Positions 17,575 through 31,052 of a DNA stretch of 60,355 nt are shown here, piece after piece; the first letter of the stretch is position 1; each line of letters begins with the position of its first letter. The translations under genes were made by a program, and so were the position numbers. The notes below the pieces were generated by a model that saw only the letters and a list, made by a program, of their open reading frames with translations, was not told the origin of the DNA and ran no database searches. The stretch spans positions 1-60,355 of the forward strand of contig NZ_VUOS01000036.1 in the NCBI RefSeq assembly GCF_009829325.1, given 5' to 3'. Source of the DNA: Nocardia sp. CY41 (GTDB lineage: Bacteria; Actinomycetota; Actinomycetes; Mycobacteriales; Mycobacteriaceae).

Positions 17575-18075
17575 ATGACGGCCTTCGACGCTCTGGCAGG
17601 ACGACTCGACGATCTCGACCGGATCGAAGCGATCAAACAGCTGAAATATCGGTACTTCCGTGCGTGCGACGCCAAAGACGTCGACGGATTTCGCGCGTGC
17701 TTCATCCGCTCCGGCGCGCGGATCGACTACGGCCCGCTCGGCCGCTACGACGATGCCGAGCCGATGGCGAAGATCTTCGGGCGGGTGGCACGACATCAGG
17801 CAGACGGACAATTCGTCGTCTTCGACATGCACCACGGATTCCATCCCGGCATCACGCTGACGTCGCCGTCCACCGCGCTCGGGCGGTGGACGCTGAAGTT
17901 CCGCCAGGTGAACCTGCTCGACCGCACCGAAACCCTGATGACGGGAGAGTACGACGACGAGTACATCGTCGAGGACGGTGCATGGCGGATGTCGGCGAGC
18001 ACGCTGACCGAACGGTGGCGGCTGCGGCGGCCACTCGGACCCGAGGATGCCGTCGTGCCGGGGACGTTCTCCTGA
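17575..18075 (+). CDS. SnoaL-like / NTF2-fold protein
   Basis: This 166-residue protein begins RIEAIKQLKYRYFRACDAKD, the typical first helices of the SnoaL_4 NTF2-like family, followed by FRACFIRSGARIDYG and a C-terminal sheet with TGEYDDEYIVEDGAWRM. This cone-shaped fold hosts diverse activities (hydroxylation, isomerisation, dehydration, ligand binding), and no catalytic set can be assigned here. It probably shares a transcript with the upstream YihY gene. It converges with the SpoIIE phosphatase gene. Confidence 0.82.
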   Translation: MTAFDALAGRLDDLDRIEAIKQLKYRYFRACDAKDVDGFRACFIRSGARIDYGPLGRYDDAEPMAKIFGRVARHQADGQFVVFDMHHGFHPGITLTSPSTALGRWTLKFRQVNLLDRTETLMTGEYDDEYIVEDGAWRMSASTLTERWRLRRPLGPEDAVVPGTFS

Positions 18076-18102
18076 GCGGCGAGATCCAGGACACCGACCG
18101 CG

Positions 18103-20486
18103 TTATCGCTTGCCCGGCGCGTCCTGACTCGCTCCCACTTGAATGCCCACCACGCACGTGTCGTCGTCGGTGTCGGCATCGCTGCCGTCGAGCAGGTCGT
18201 CCAGACGGTCGTCCAGGCTGCCCGTGAGTTGTGCCGACGTCGTGAGCAACCGGTCTATGCACTCGTCCAGAAGCCGATCCCGGCGCTCGATGAGCCCGTC
18301 GGTGTAGAGCAGAAGGGTGTCGTCGGTTTCGAGTTGCAGTTCCGCTTCTTCGAAGGTCGTCTCCGCCACGGCGCCGAGCAGCATTCCTTTGAGCATGGGC
18401 AGGCTGGCGGCCCGGCCCGCGCGCACCAGCACCGGCGGCAAGTGGCCCGCCCGGGCCCAGCGCAGCACCCGGGTGTGCGGATCGTAGAGCCCGCAGATGG
18501 CGGTGGCGAAGATGTTGTCGGTCAGGTGGTGGGCCACCTGGTTCAGCCAGGTCAGCATCTGCCCCGGGCCCGCGCCCGTGGCGGCGAGGCCGCGCAGGGC
18601 GTTGCGGAGCACGACCATGCCGGTGGCGGCCTTGATGCCGTGGCCGGTGATGTCCCCGACCGACACCAGGATCTGCTTGGTAGGCAGCACGATCGCGTCG
18701 TACCAGTCTCCGCCGACCGTGTAATCCTGCTCGGCAGGCCGGTAGCGCACCGCGATGCGCAGCCCGAATGCCTCGATGGACGGCTGCGCGTCCGGCATGA
18801 TCGCCTGCTGGAGTTGCCGCGCCAGCTGGCTCTGTTCGGCGGCGTGCTGCTCGGTGTGCGCCAGCCGGTCGCGCGTCGCGGACAACGCGACCTCGGTCCA
18901 GTGCTGCGCGGAGATGTCCTGATAGGCGCCGCGGATGGCGGCCAGGTGCTCCGCCTCGAGGACCGGTTCGGCGACGATCCGGATATGCCGGGTCACGCCG
19001 TCCGGCCGGATCAGGCGGAAGGCCGTGGAGGCCGAGCGGCGGTAGCGCAGCAGGGTACGCAGGAACCGCCGCACCGCATTCACGTCGTCGTCGTGGACGT
19101 ACGCGGGCAGTTGTGAAAGCGGGATCGGATCCGCGGTCGGCGCCAGCCCGTACAGGGCGAAAAGCTGGTTGCTCCAGGTGATCTCGCCGGTGGCCGCATT
19201 CTCCTCGAATCCGCCGACGCGGCCCAGACGCTGGGCGTGCTGCAGCAGCGCCGCCAATCGCGCCGTCTCGTCCTCGACCCGCCACACCACCAGCACGGTG
19301 TCGCCATGGCGGCTGATGCTGAGCGCGGCCGAGACGGTCAGCGGCACCTGGTCGACCAGTTCGGTCAGTAACACGCGGTCGGCGCGATAGGTCTCGCCGG
19401 TGGCGAACACGTGCTCGATCCGCTCGAACAACTGGCCGTCGCTCGCGGCCATCGGGTATGCCTCGAGGAGCAGCGCACCGTTGACCAGGCCGCGGGGGCG
19501 GCCGGCCGGGTCGACGAAGCAACTGTTGACGTAGTGGATAAAGAAGTCGACGAGCGCGCCACTGTCGTCGAGGTGGGGCAGCAGCACGAGCGCTGGGTCG
19601 AAAAGGCCGTCCGCGAGCCGCACCAGATCCGCGACGTCGGGCCGGTCCGATGTCCGCACCGCGGCCGAGTCCGACTCCAGCGTATGCGCGCACAGCTCGG
19701 CCAACGCCTCGAACTGCCGGTGCACCGGGGGCGGCTGCGGCGCCAGCGGCTGCGGCCAGCACACCTCCAGCACGCCGAGCAGCTTGCCTCCCGCACCTGC
19801 CGGAATCGCCGCACGGCCGCCGTCGCGGTCGCCGATCGACGGGAGCCCGGACCGGCCGAGGTCGCCGATCCACACCGCGTTGCGTTCCACCAGGGCCTGC
19901 CGGGCCGGGGTCGCCACCCCCGGCGGCACGTACCGCCATCGCTGCGCCTCTTGCGGGCTGATGCCGGCGAAACCCGCCAGGGTCAGCGACGCGTCGGCGC
20001 CTGCCGACCAGATCGCCACTGCGGTGGCGCCCAGCGGCGTCACGGCGTGCTCCAGCACCGATTCCGCCACCCGGTGCGTGTCGCCGGCCGCGAGCAGCCC
20101 GCTTTCGGCGGTGCGCAACCGCACGGCCGCCGATGGCTCCTCCCGGGTGGCGGTGCGCAGCAAGAACTCTCCGACGACCGCGCTGACCTCGTCCTGGGCC
20201 GCTTGGTCGACCAGCTCGGCGGCCAGCTCCAGCGGTGTGATGCCCGCTTGCTCGGCGAGAGCGTCGAGCTGCCGCGCCGCCTGCGCGGGCCCGCAGTGCA
20301 GCCGTTCCACCAGCACGCCCTTGGCCATCTCGATCAGCGCGCGCCCGTCGGCGGTGGCCTGGGCCTGCTGGATCTGCGCGCGCAACCGCTCCACGGTGGC
20401 GGCGAGGCGGTGGACGGCGGGCCCCGTCGCCGGGTGGGCGCTCGCTGTCGTATCGGTCTGGGCGTCGGGATTGTCCAACTCGGCCA

Positions 20487-20487
<1 letters not shown>
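18103..20487 (-). CDS. ANTAR-GAF-PAS-SpoIIE (PP2C-type) regulatory phosphatase
   Basis: 794 residues from the ATG at 20487. An N-terminal ANTAR-like RNA-binding region (ALIEMAKGVLVERLHCGPAQ with the following AARQLDALAEQAGITPLELA) is followed by a GAF domain (about 95-260), PAS-like regions (one at FEENAATGEITWSNQLFALY) and a SpoIIE phosphatase from about 565. Metal-site acidic residues are visible in VGGDWYDAIVL, VSVGDITGHGIKAATGM, YTDGLIERRDRLL and the final DDDTCVVGIQ. Such proteins dephosphorylate anti-sigma-factor antagonists in partner-switching. The start overlaps the histidine kinase stop by 1 nt (TGATG), so the two are translationally coupled. No anti-sigma or antagonist gene is in the window. 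Confidence 0.9.
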
Positions 20488-25025
<4,538 letters not shown>

Positions 25026-25684
25026 CCTCGTTCTGCCCCACCCGTATAGGACGCGACCCCGCGCACGGCGGGTCGCCGACCAACGGCGCTGTGCTGGCTG
25101 TTGAACACGGATGCACCGGCGGCTGCACCTCTGAAAGTATCATCAGCGGACCCGTCGCTCAGCATTCGTCGAAGGCTTCGGGGAATCATGGTGTCGGCAA
25201 TCGGCGCCGAAAAGCCGCTCCGCCCGCGAGCGCGGCGGTGGGGAAACACACAGCTACTGCTGCGTCCTGCGCCGAGCCAGTGCTGCTTCTCGGTGACGGG
25301 GACACCGCACTCGCCGTGGCTACGTGACGCTGCCGAGTCGGCGGCCTGGCCGCTCACGGTCTCGGTGCCGGCCGCGACGGCACTGTGCGGCCGGCTCCAC
25401 GGCGGTATCCCCCGGATCGGCGGGGGCTATACGGGAGCCGTATCAGCACTTTCACCCGGCTCAACGGGCTCCTCGGCGACATCACCGCGCCTCCGCCGAC
25501 CAAGCGGCGGCCCCGGACTGGTGAGGCCGCTCCGAGCCGCGCGGGTCGACCGCCCGACCTCGACCCGCGCCGAACGAGCCGAAAGCGGTGCTGGTGGACA
25601 CGTTTCCCGCGGCGTGGTGGTGCTATTCGGTGAAGTACTGGGACACAACCCCAGAGTTCGACCGAACTGTTCGAGGAGGACTTC
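25026..25684. other. Non-coding stretch upstream of the kinase
   Basis: 659 bp between the divergent kinase start and the small-protein gene. Several open frames exist, but all have low-complexity composition with no recognisable family. It must contain the promoter of the kinase-phosphatase operon and that of the small protein. I see no clear operator. Confidence 0.5.
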
Positions 25685-25888
25685 ATGGCCGAGGAGAGCT
25701 ATCGCTCCGCCGAGACCGGCGAGTACGTGAGCGAGGAGACCGCAGCGGAGAACCCGAAGACCACTCTCGGTGAGGATGAGCCGCACGATGGTGACAACCG
25801 GCGCGACCGCTCGGCGATCACCGGGCACTTCGTCAAGCCGGACACCAGCCGCCGCCACCCCGACACCACCGTCACCGAGAACGGCTGA
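25685..25888 (+). CDS. Small protein with duplicated RSAxTGxxV...PxTT motif
   Basis: A 67-residue, very acidic protein preceded by a strong GAGGAGG. It contains two copies of one about 25-residue motif: YRSAETGEYVSEETAAENPK with TTLGE after it, and DRSAITGHFVKPDTSRRHPD with TTVTEN after it. Single-copy small proteins with the pattern YRSxxTGxFVxxxxAxxHPxTTVxE are widespread hypothetical proteins in actinobacteria and proteobacteria (from memory, not searched). The function is unknown. The duplication suggests two-fold binding to a partner. It stands alone, with a decayed gene downstream. Confidence 0.8.
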   Translation: MAEESYRSAETGEYVSEETAAENPKTTLGEDEPHDGDNRRDRSAITGHFVKPDTSRRHPDTTVTENG

Positions 25889-25989
25889 CACCACACCCGA
25901 CAGCGATTGCGTCTGCCGGCGACGGGTCCGGGTCAAACGACCGGTAGCGTAGGCGAATCGAGCGTCGGGCCACCTATCACGCTGTGACC

Positions 25990-26283
25990 AGGCAGCTTTC
26001 GCGGTCCATGCGGTGCCGCGAGATCGGCCACCGCCCGTGGCGCCACTGTCGATCCGGGTTTCATCGAAGAACGTAAGGGCATCCGAGCGCCGGTGCCCAT
26101 CTGCCCGGTGAGATCACCGCCGGAACCTTCCACGTCGATGGCGAGCGCGTGTTCTGGGATGTCCGTGACCCCGACAAAGCCGTGGTCATCGAGTTGACCG
26201 ACGAACGCTACGCGCGACTGGTCGTGCGGGTCGACAACCCCGCATAGGTGGTCGCCATGATCGAACGGGTTTTCTCGCACTGA
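25990..26283 (+). pseudogene. Decayed hypothetical gene (frameshift and in-frame TAG)
   Basis: From 26107 one frame encodes GEITAGTFHVDGERVFWDVR, DPDKAVVIELTDERYARLVV and RVDNPA, then a TAG at 26245-26247. The same frame continues VVAMIERVFSH to a TGA at 26281-26283, so the TAG looks like a nonsense mutation near the original end. Upstream, plausible coding sequence (VSSKNVRASERR) lies in another frame, pointing to a frameshift at about 26095-26105. The pattern FWDVxDPxxAxVxELxDERYxRLVVxVxDP recalls conserved actinobacterial hypothetical proteins. 25889-25989 holds nothing I can identify. Confidence 0.6.
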
Positions 26284-26344
26284 CGATTCGCGACCCTGCC
26301 AGGGCTGACACGCGGCCGCAGGTGGGCGCGTGAGCGTGCGGTGC

Positions 26345-27268
26345 TCAGGTGGCGTCGCCGACCGCCCGGATACCGCCCAACTTCCGCGGATTGACCTGGA
26401 AGCGGATGTTCTCGATGTGGTCCGCGTGAATGTCGTAGGTGAGTACGCCGACAGGGTAGTCGCCGATCAGGCCGACAATGCTCAATTCGCCGTTGACGAC
26501 CGCGGATTCGAAGCGGATGCCCGCGGAGACCGGTTTCGCCATGACGCCGAGCAGCCAGCGCGCCACATGGTCGGGGCCGTGCAGCGGACGGCGCGCGGCG
26601 GTGACGATGCCGCCGCCGTCATTCCACAGCGTCACTTCCGGGGCGAGCAGTTCCATGAGGGCGTTGAGGTCGCCGCCGTGACAGGCGGCCATGAACCTTT
26701 CGGTGATCTCTTGGCGGGCGGCCTCGTCCGTTGCGAAGCGGGGGCGGCGGGCCTGCATGTGCGAGCGGGCGCGGTGCGAGATCTGGCGTACGGTGGCCTC
26801 GGGGCGATCGAGGAAGCCGCCGATCTCGGCGCAGGTGTAGCCGAAGACCTCGCGCAGCACGAATACGGCTCGCTCGGTGGGGTTGAGGGTTTCGAGGACG
26901 ACCAGCATCGCCGTCGACACCGTGTCGGCCATTTCGGTCTCCTCAGCGGCGTTCGGTGCGGTGATCAGCGGTTCGGGCAGCCACGGTCCGATATAGGTTT
27001 CGCGGGTGGCCCGGGCGGATGTGAGACGGTTCAGGGCGAGGTTGGTGACGGTGCGCACCAGGTAGGACTTGGGGTGCTCCACCGAAGCCTGGTCTATCGC
27101 ATGCCATTTCAACCAAGCGTCCTGCAGGATGTCCTCGGCGTCGGCAACGCTGCCCAGCATGTGATACGCGGTGCCGAACAGCAGTCGGCGATGCTCGACG
27201 AACGGGTCGCTCGTCGCGTCGCGCGGCGCGGGTGCCGGGGCCTGCTGGTCGGGTTTGCGATCCTGCAT
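26345..27268 (-). CDS. ECF41-type RNA polymerase sigma factor with SnoaL-like C-terminus (SigJ-like)
   Basis: 307 residues. Region 2 is FGTAYHMLGSVADAEDILQD followed by AWLKWHAID. The WLPEPL linker, region 4 (TERAVFVLREVFGYTCAEIG) and a C-terminal NTF2-like domain follow. The ECF41 marks WLPEPL, DGGG (in NDGGGIVTA) and NPRKL near the end are all present. In ECF41 factors this C-terminal extension replaces an anti-sigma factor and modulates activity. The gene lies 80 bp after the FAD oxidoreductase on the same strand, probably in one operon. A second ECF41 factor is encoded divergently on the far side of the oxidoreductase. Confidence 0.93.
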   Translation of the reverse strand: MQDRKPDQQAPAPAPRDATSDPFVEHRRLLFGTAYHMLGSVADAEDILQDAWLKWHAIDQASVEHPKSYLVRTVTNLALNRLTSARATRETYIGPWLPEPLITAPNAAEETEMADTVSTAMLVVLETLNPTERAVFVLREVFGYTCAEIGGFLDRPEATVRQISHRARSHMQARRPRFATDEAARQEITERFMAACHGGDLNALMELLAPEVTLWNDGGGIVTAARRPLHGPDHVARWLLGVMAKPVSAGIRFESAVVNGELSIVGLIGDYPVGVLTYDIHADHIENIRFQVNPRKLGGIRAVGDAT

Positions 27269-27348
27269 GTGACATCCCTAGCGGTCGGTGGACCCGGCGT
27301 CCAGTAGCCGAGAGACCTGTCGGTTCCTCGGCCCCGGACTGCGGAGCA

Positions 27349-28530
27349 TCATGCGTTCTTCCGGGTTGCGCGGCCGCCCTTCGACAGCTGCACGGGGAGT
27401 TTCACGTAGCGGCTCAGCTTGGCGGCCATCGGCGGGGTGCTGCTGACCTGCTCCTTGTAGATGACCGCGGCCTTGCCCACGAGGTGCCACCGGTTCGGGG
27501 TGTCATCGGCATTGGTGAACTGGATGACCGCGTCCTTGCGGCCCAGGCTCACTGGCTGATGGAAGTAGCCGAAACGCAGCGGCTTCACTGTCTTCCCGCG
27601 CAGCAGCCGGGCGATGACGGTGGCGGTGTAGTCGGCGGTGACCACGCCGCTCTGGCAGGTGCCGTGCAGCTGCCCCCATGCCTGCCGCACCGAGGCGGCG
27701 TCTCCGACGGCGTGGATCTCCGGGTGCGACACCGAGCGCAGGGTGGTGTCGGTGAGGATCAGTCCTCTCGCGTCGGTGGCGATTCCGGCCTGTGCGGCGA
27801 GCGGCGACACCCGCACGCCGGTGGTCCAGAGGATCAGGTCCGAGGAAACGAGTTCGCCGGTATCCAGCCGCACCGCGTCGGGCAACACCTTCGTGACCTC
27901 GACCCCGACCGTACGCACCACTCCCAGTCGGTCCAAGGCTCGGTTGAGGTAGGCGCGGGCCTTCTCGCCCATCATGCCGCCGAGTTCTGCTGCACTGACC
28001 AGGCGGACGGTCAGGCCCGGATGCGCCTCGGCTATCTCGGCGGCCGCCTCGATACCGGTGAGCCCGCCACCGCAGACGGTGACCGTACCGCCGACGGCGG
28101 CGATGTCGTGCAGCCGCTGCGAGAAGCGATGCGCCAGCCGGGGGTCGTCGAGGGTCCACGCGTGATCCGCCGCGCCGGGGACTCTGCTCGTGTCGGTGGT
28201 GCTGCCGAGGGCGTAGACCAGCGAGTCGTAGTGGAGCACCGAGCCGTCGTCGAGGGTGACGATGCGGTCGTCGGTGTCGATGGTGGTGGCCGTCGCCTGG
28301 TGGAATTCCACGCCGGTGCCCTTCAGCAGGTCCGGGATCCGGAAGTCGGTCAGTTCCTGGCCCGCGGCGACCTGGTGCATGCGCAGTCGCTCGGTGAAGC
28401 GGGGCGAGGGGTTCACGAGGGTGATGCGAGTGTTCAGCTTGCGGGTGTAGCGGGCCAGCCGGGCCGTGGCGATGAGGCCGGTGTAGCCCGCGCCGAGGAC
28501 GAGGATCTCGTGGGTAGGGGTGGTGTTCAT
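27349..28530 (-). CDS. NAD(P)/FAD-dependent oxidoreductase (type II NADH dehydrogenase-like; COE class)
   Basis: 393 residues from the ATG at 28530, with AAGGAG upstream. The FAD-binding fold starts EILVLGAGYTGLIATARLAR (GxGxxG), the NAD-binding fold is VTVCGGGLTGIEAAAEIAE, and the FAD-closing motif is EIHAVGDAASV. This is the NDH-2/ferredoxin-reductase-like architecture, with a C-terminal region suited to membrane-surface attachment. Oxidoreductases of this kind are one of the COE classes (carboxymuconolactone decarboxylase, oxidoreductase, epimerase) that ECF41 sigma factors control. A near-consensus ECF41 promoter lies 42-68 bp upstream. Confidence 0.9.
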   Translation of the reverse strand: MNTTPTHEILVLGAGYTGLIATARLARYTRKLNTRITLVNPSPRFTERLRMHQVAAGQELTDFRIPDLLKGTGVEFHQATATTIDTDDRIVTLDDGSVLHYDSLVYALGSTTDTSRVPGAADHAWTLDDPRLAHRFSQRLHDIAAVGGTVTVCGGGLTGIEAAAEIAEAHPGLTVRLVSAAELGGMMGEKARAYLNRALDRLGVVRTVGVEVTKVLPDAVRLDTGELVSSDLILWTTGVRVSPLAAQAGIATDARGLILTDTTLRSVSHPEIHAVGDAASVRQAWGQLHGTCQSGVVTADYTATVIARLLRGKTVKPLRFGYFHQPVSLGRKDAVIQFTNADDTPNRWHLVGKAAVIYKEQVSSTPPMAAKLSRYVKLPVQLSKGGRATRKNA

Positions 28531-28571
28531 CGCTCGCTCCTTGTGAGGCTTGTTCGTGGGGTCGGCTATGG

Positions 28572-28598
28572 GACAGGGCAGCCCAGGAGAACGTGACA
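28572..28598 (-). promoter_or_regulatory. ECF41-type promoter before the FAD oxidoreductase gene
   Basis: On the minus strand TGTCAC (28598-28593) is followed after 17 nt by TGTC (28575-28572). The published ECF41 promoter is TGTCACA, a 16-17 nt spacer and CGTC, so this matches in all but one base of each element. It is placed to drive the oxidoreductase and, through it, the downstream ECF41 gene. Confidence 0.7.
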
Positions 28599-28777
28599 CT
28601 CCCTGGATATGACCTGCATCACAGCTCTTGTGTGCCATCTGTCCAACGCCCGAACTAAGGGGGAGCAGCCGTTTGTCCTGCGAAAAGAGGCAGTCGGGGC
28701 AGCGTGCGGCGCGTATGCGCATCTGTTCGGCGGTGTGGCCGTTCGCGGCGGCAGCGCGCAGCAATTAACTTCGAGGA

Positions 28778-29722
28778 ATGTTGGTTGGTGACCGTGAGGT
28801 CGAGGTGTTCGAGAACTCCAGGGCGCGATTGGAGGCGATCGCGTACCGCCTGCTGGGTTCGGCGAGCGATGCCGAAGACGCGGTGCAGGACACGTTCCTG
28901 CGCTGGCAGGCCGCCGACCGCGAGTTCGTCGAGACGCCCGAGGCGTGGCTGACGAAGGTGCTCACGAACATCTGCCTCAATCAACTCACCTCGGCACGGG
29001 CGCGGCGGGAAGCGTACGTGGGCCAGTGGCTGCCCGAGCCGGTCTTCGCCGGCGACCGGATGCTCGGTCCGGCCGACACCGTCGAGCAGCGCGAATCGGT
29101 CTCGATCGCGATGCTCACGCTGATGGAGCGGCTGTCTGCCCGGGAACGCGTCGTGTACGTGCTCCGCGAGGCGTTCGGTTACTCGCACGGTGAGATCGCC
29201 GAAGTCCTCGAAGTCACCGAGGCCAATTGCCAGCAGATCTACCGGCGTGCCAAGCAGCACATGGCCGGCGACCGGACGCGCGTGGAGGTCGACGAGGCCG
29301 TCGCCCGCAAGATCGTCGACGAGTTCCTCGCCGCCGCCCTGAGCGGCAACACCGACTCGTTGGTGCGGCTGCTGACCGACGATGCGATCAGCGCGGGTGA
29401 CGGTGGCGGTGTGGTCTTCTCGCTGCCGGAGCCGATCACGGGTGCGCTGCGGGTGGCGAGATTCTTGCGCCGCCTGTTCGAGCCGACCGTAGCCAAGTGG
29501 GAGATGATCGGCGGTCGCGCCGCTCTGTTCGCCGCGGTGGCCAACGGCGTCCCCGCCCTGGTGATCGTGGTCGGCGATCGGGTCGTCGGTGTCATCTCCC
29601 TGGAGGTGACGACCGACGGCATCGCGGCCGTCCACACCCAGGCCAATCCGGGCAAGCTCGTACGCGCCACGCGCCGCTGGGCGATGTCCGAGCACGGGAG
29701 CCCGCTGCTCGACGTCTGGTGA
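28778..29722 (+). CDS. Second ECF41-type sigma factor with SnoaL-like C-terminus
   Basis: 314 residues with the same architecture as the other sigma factor: LEAIAYRLLGSASDAEDAVQ (region 2), WLPEPV, VYVLREAFGYSHGEIAEVLE (region 4), then an NTF2-like domain with the ECF41 motifs DGGG and NPGKL. It is divergent from the oxidoreductase gene, with 247 bp between the starts. The two sigma factors share the family but differ through most of their length, so they are paralogues of some age rather than a recent duplication. I find no clear ECF41 promoter in front of this gene. Confidence 0.93.
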   Translation: MLVGDREVEVFENSRARLEAIAYRLLGSASDAEDAVQDTFLRWQAADREFVETPEAWLTKVLTNICLNQLTSARARREAYVGQWLPEPVFAGDRMLGPADTVEQRESVSIAMLTLMERLSARERVVYVLREAFGYSHGEIAEVLEVTEANCQQIYRRAKQHMAGDRTRVEVDEAVARKIVDEFLAAALSGNTDSLVRLLTDDAISAGDGGGVVFSLPEPITGALRVARFLRRLFEPTVAKWEMIGGRAALFAAVANGVPALVIVVGDRVVGVISLEVTTDGIAAVHTQANPGKLVRATRRWAMSEHGSPLLDVW

Positions 29723-30107
29723 GCTCGCGCTCCACTTCTGTCGGGTTCGGGTAGCGAATACCGCCCCGACGGGACTGCGGCCGGGCGCCGCCGCATCGTT
29801 CTCGGGTCGGATACACCGCAGCCGCCGCCGGTCGCCTTCCCGGGTGGCTGCACCTCCCGACGTCGGATCACCTCGTCGACGTTCCTGTCCGGTTCGTCGA
29901 GCGGGTCCGACGCGCACCGGCGCGCGGCCGATCAGCATCTCGAGCGCCGCAGCACGTGAGAGGCGGGATCTGCGATGCGCCGCGAAGGTCGTCACCGTTG
30001 ACGCGAAGCGTGTTCAGCCGACTGCCGAAAGGGGGTTCGTGCATGCAGAGGAATCGCCCTGGAGCCCGCTGAGGCCGATTGTGGTCGGTCACAGCATTTA
30101 CGCATAC

Positions 30108-30119
30108 TACCGACTGGTA
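30108..30119. repeat. Operator-like TACC-GACT-GGTA
   Basis: TACCGACTGGTA is a 4-bp inverted repeat with a 4-nt spacer. Its outer half-sites recur in the larger palindrome at 30256-30283 (TACCGA and TTGGTA). Both resemble TetR-type operators. Confidence 0.35.
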
Positions 30120-30255
30120 ATGAGAGGCGTCACATCCCGGTGGCGGTCCAGGAGTTAGCTGGTCTTCGGATGGCTGAAATACGTTGCCGCACAGCGTAAA
30201 AACGCCGTTACGTGACTTCATATTCTGGTCGGGATGCGGTAGGGGAAGTGTGCGA

Positions 30256-30283
30256 GATAAATACCGATGGGTTGGTATTTATC
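30256..30283. repeat. 28-bp palindrome GATAAATACC-N8-GGTATTTATC
   Basis: The 10-bp arms are perfectly complementary and the 8-nt centre (GATGGGTT) is partly symmetric. It is the most AT-rich symmetric element in the window and lies 500 bp before the biosynthetic operon. Operator or cruciform-forming hairpin are both possible. Confidence 0.55.
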
Positions 30284-30446
30284 GTCGCTTGGCCACTGGA
30301 TTAATGCCGCATGAACAGCGCCGTTCCGGCGCGGAGGCATTTGTGGTGCAGCACGGTGGCGGCTGAGGGGGATTCGCCGCATATGTCTTCTGTCAAATCG
30401 TCTCAGACGGCACGTTTCCCGACGTACTTTCCGCGGTCTGCGGCTT

Positions 30447-30460
30447 TGTTTCCGGAAACA
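30447..30460. repeat. Palindrome TGTTTCCGGAAACA with a degenerate second copy
   Basis: A perfect 14-bp palindrome. About 40 bp further on, TTCCGGTGAAACAT repeats most of it with one inserted base. Paired sites at this distance suggest a dimeric regulator upstream of the operon. Confidence 0.4.
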
Positions 30461-30646
30461 TACGGCAGAAAATTAGCCGAAAAATTGCCTTCCGGTGAAA
30501 CATGGTGCTGGGCAAGCCCTTCGGAATTGCAGCTCGCATAGGGCGCGTGTACAGATGTGAGAACGCGGGGCGGTGTCGTGGCACGCCGCACGCGCAAGGC
30601 GGGACAGCGAGATCGGACGGTCCCGTTCGCGAATATCGGAGGATGA

Positions 30647-30790
30647 GTGAACGCGGACTCGGCAGGTTATAAAGCCTGCTCTGAACTGTGCGTATCCGGT
30701 TCGAAACGGCCGGGTCGGCGTCGATCGGCAGGCAAGTTCCGCGCCGGTGGAAAGGTTCGTCGCGCGGTGGAGGAGGCCCTGAATGAATGA
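30647..30790 (+). CDS. Possible 47-residue leader ORF coupled to the first ACP
   Basis: A GTG at 30647 has GGAGG 4 nt upstream and opens a frame that stops at a TGA (30788-30790) overlapping the start of the ACP gene by 8 nt. The peptide is basic with two cysteines (KACSELCVSG). Its own ribosome site and the overlap fit a coupled leader, but composition alone does not prove translation. Confidence 0.25.
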   Translation: MNADSAGYKACSELCVSGSKRPGRRRSAGKFRAGGKVRRAVEEALNE

Positions 30791-31052
30791 ATTCGATGCT
30801 GTGGCCGAACGAGTTCTCACGATGTTCTCACGCGGTCTGCACGCGGTCGAAATAGAGCCGGACACACCATTGCTGGATTATGGCTTGGACTCGGTGCGGT
30901 CGGTGGAGTTGGTGATCGAACTCGAGCGGGAGTTCGGCATCGAGATCTCCGACGAGGAGGCGGCGACGCTGCACACCGCACGCGAGGTGATCGCCTGCGT
31001 GACGGCGAAGACGAGCCGTACCCGGCACACCCGGGCCGAGGCGCGGGCATGA
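30783..31052 (+). CDS. Acyl carrier protein 1
   Basis: 89 residues with the carrier-protein core DYGLDSVRSVELVIELEREF, whose serine in LDS is the expected phosphopantetheine site. Helices before and after fit the four-helix ACP fold. A strong GGAGGAGG precedes the ATG. Its stop overlaps the start of the giant fusion gene (ATGA), so it is first in the coupled operon and is the natural partner of the adjacent aminotransferase/acyl-ACP reductase. ACP2 further down carries the same LIDYGLDS type of site, so the operon has two distinct carriers. Confidence 0.93.
   Translation: MNEFDAVAERVLTMFSRGLHAVEIEPDTPLLDYGLDSVRSVELVIELEREFGIEISDEEAATLHTAREVIACVTAKTSRTRHTRAEARA

Larger units (their letters stand above)
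29723..30782. promoter_or_regulatory. AT-richer non-coding region upstream of the biosynthetic operon
   Basis: About 1.06 kb without a convincing gene. From about 30080 to 30560 the base composition is visibly richer in A+T than the flanks, as for a promoter or horizontally acquired edge. It contains several palindromes (listed separately) and, just before the first ACP gene, GGAGGAGG as ribosome site. The part 29723-30080 has nothing I can name. Confidence 0.6.

Noticed and set aside
27269..27274. TGTCAC directly before the first ECF41 gene as an ECF41 promoter
   Set aside because: It lies immediately before the ATG, so a -10 and start site would fall inside the gene; no CGTC at the right distance. 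Probably chance.
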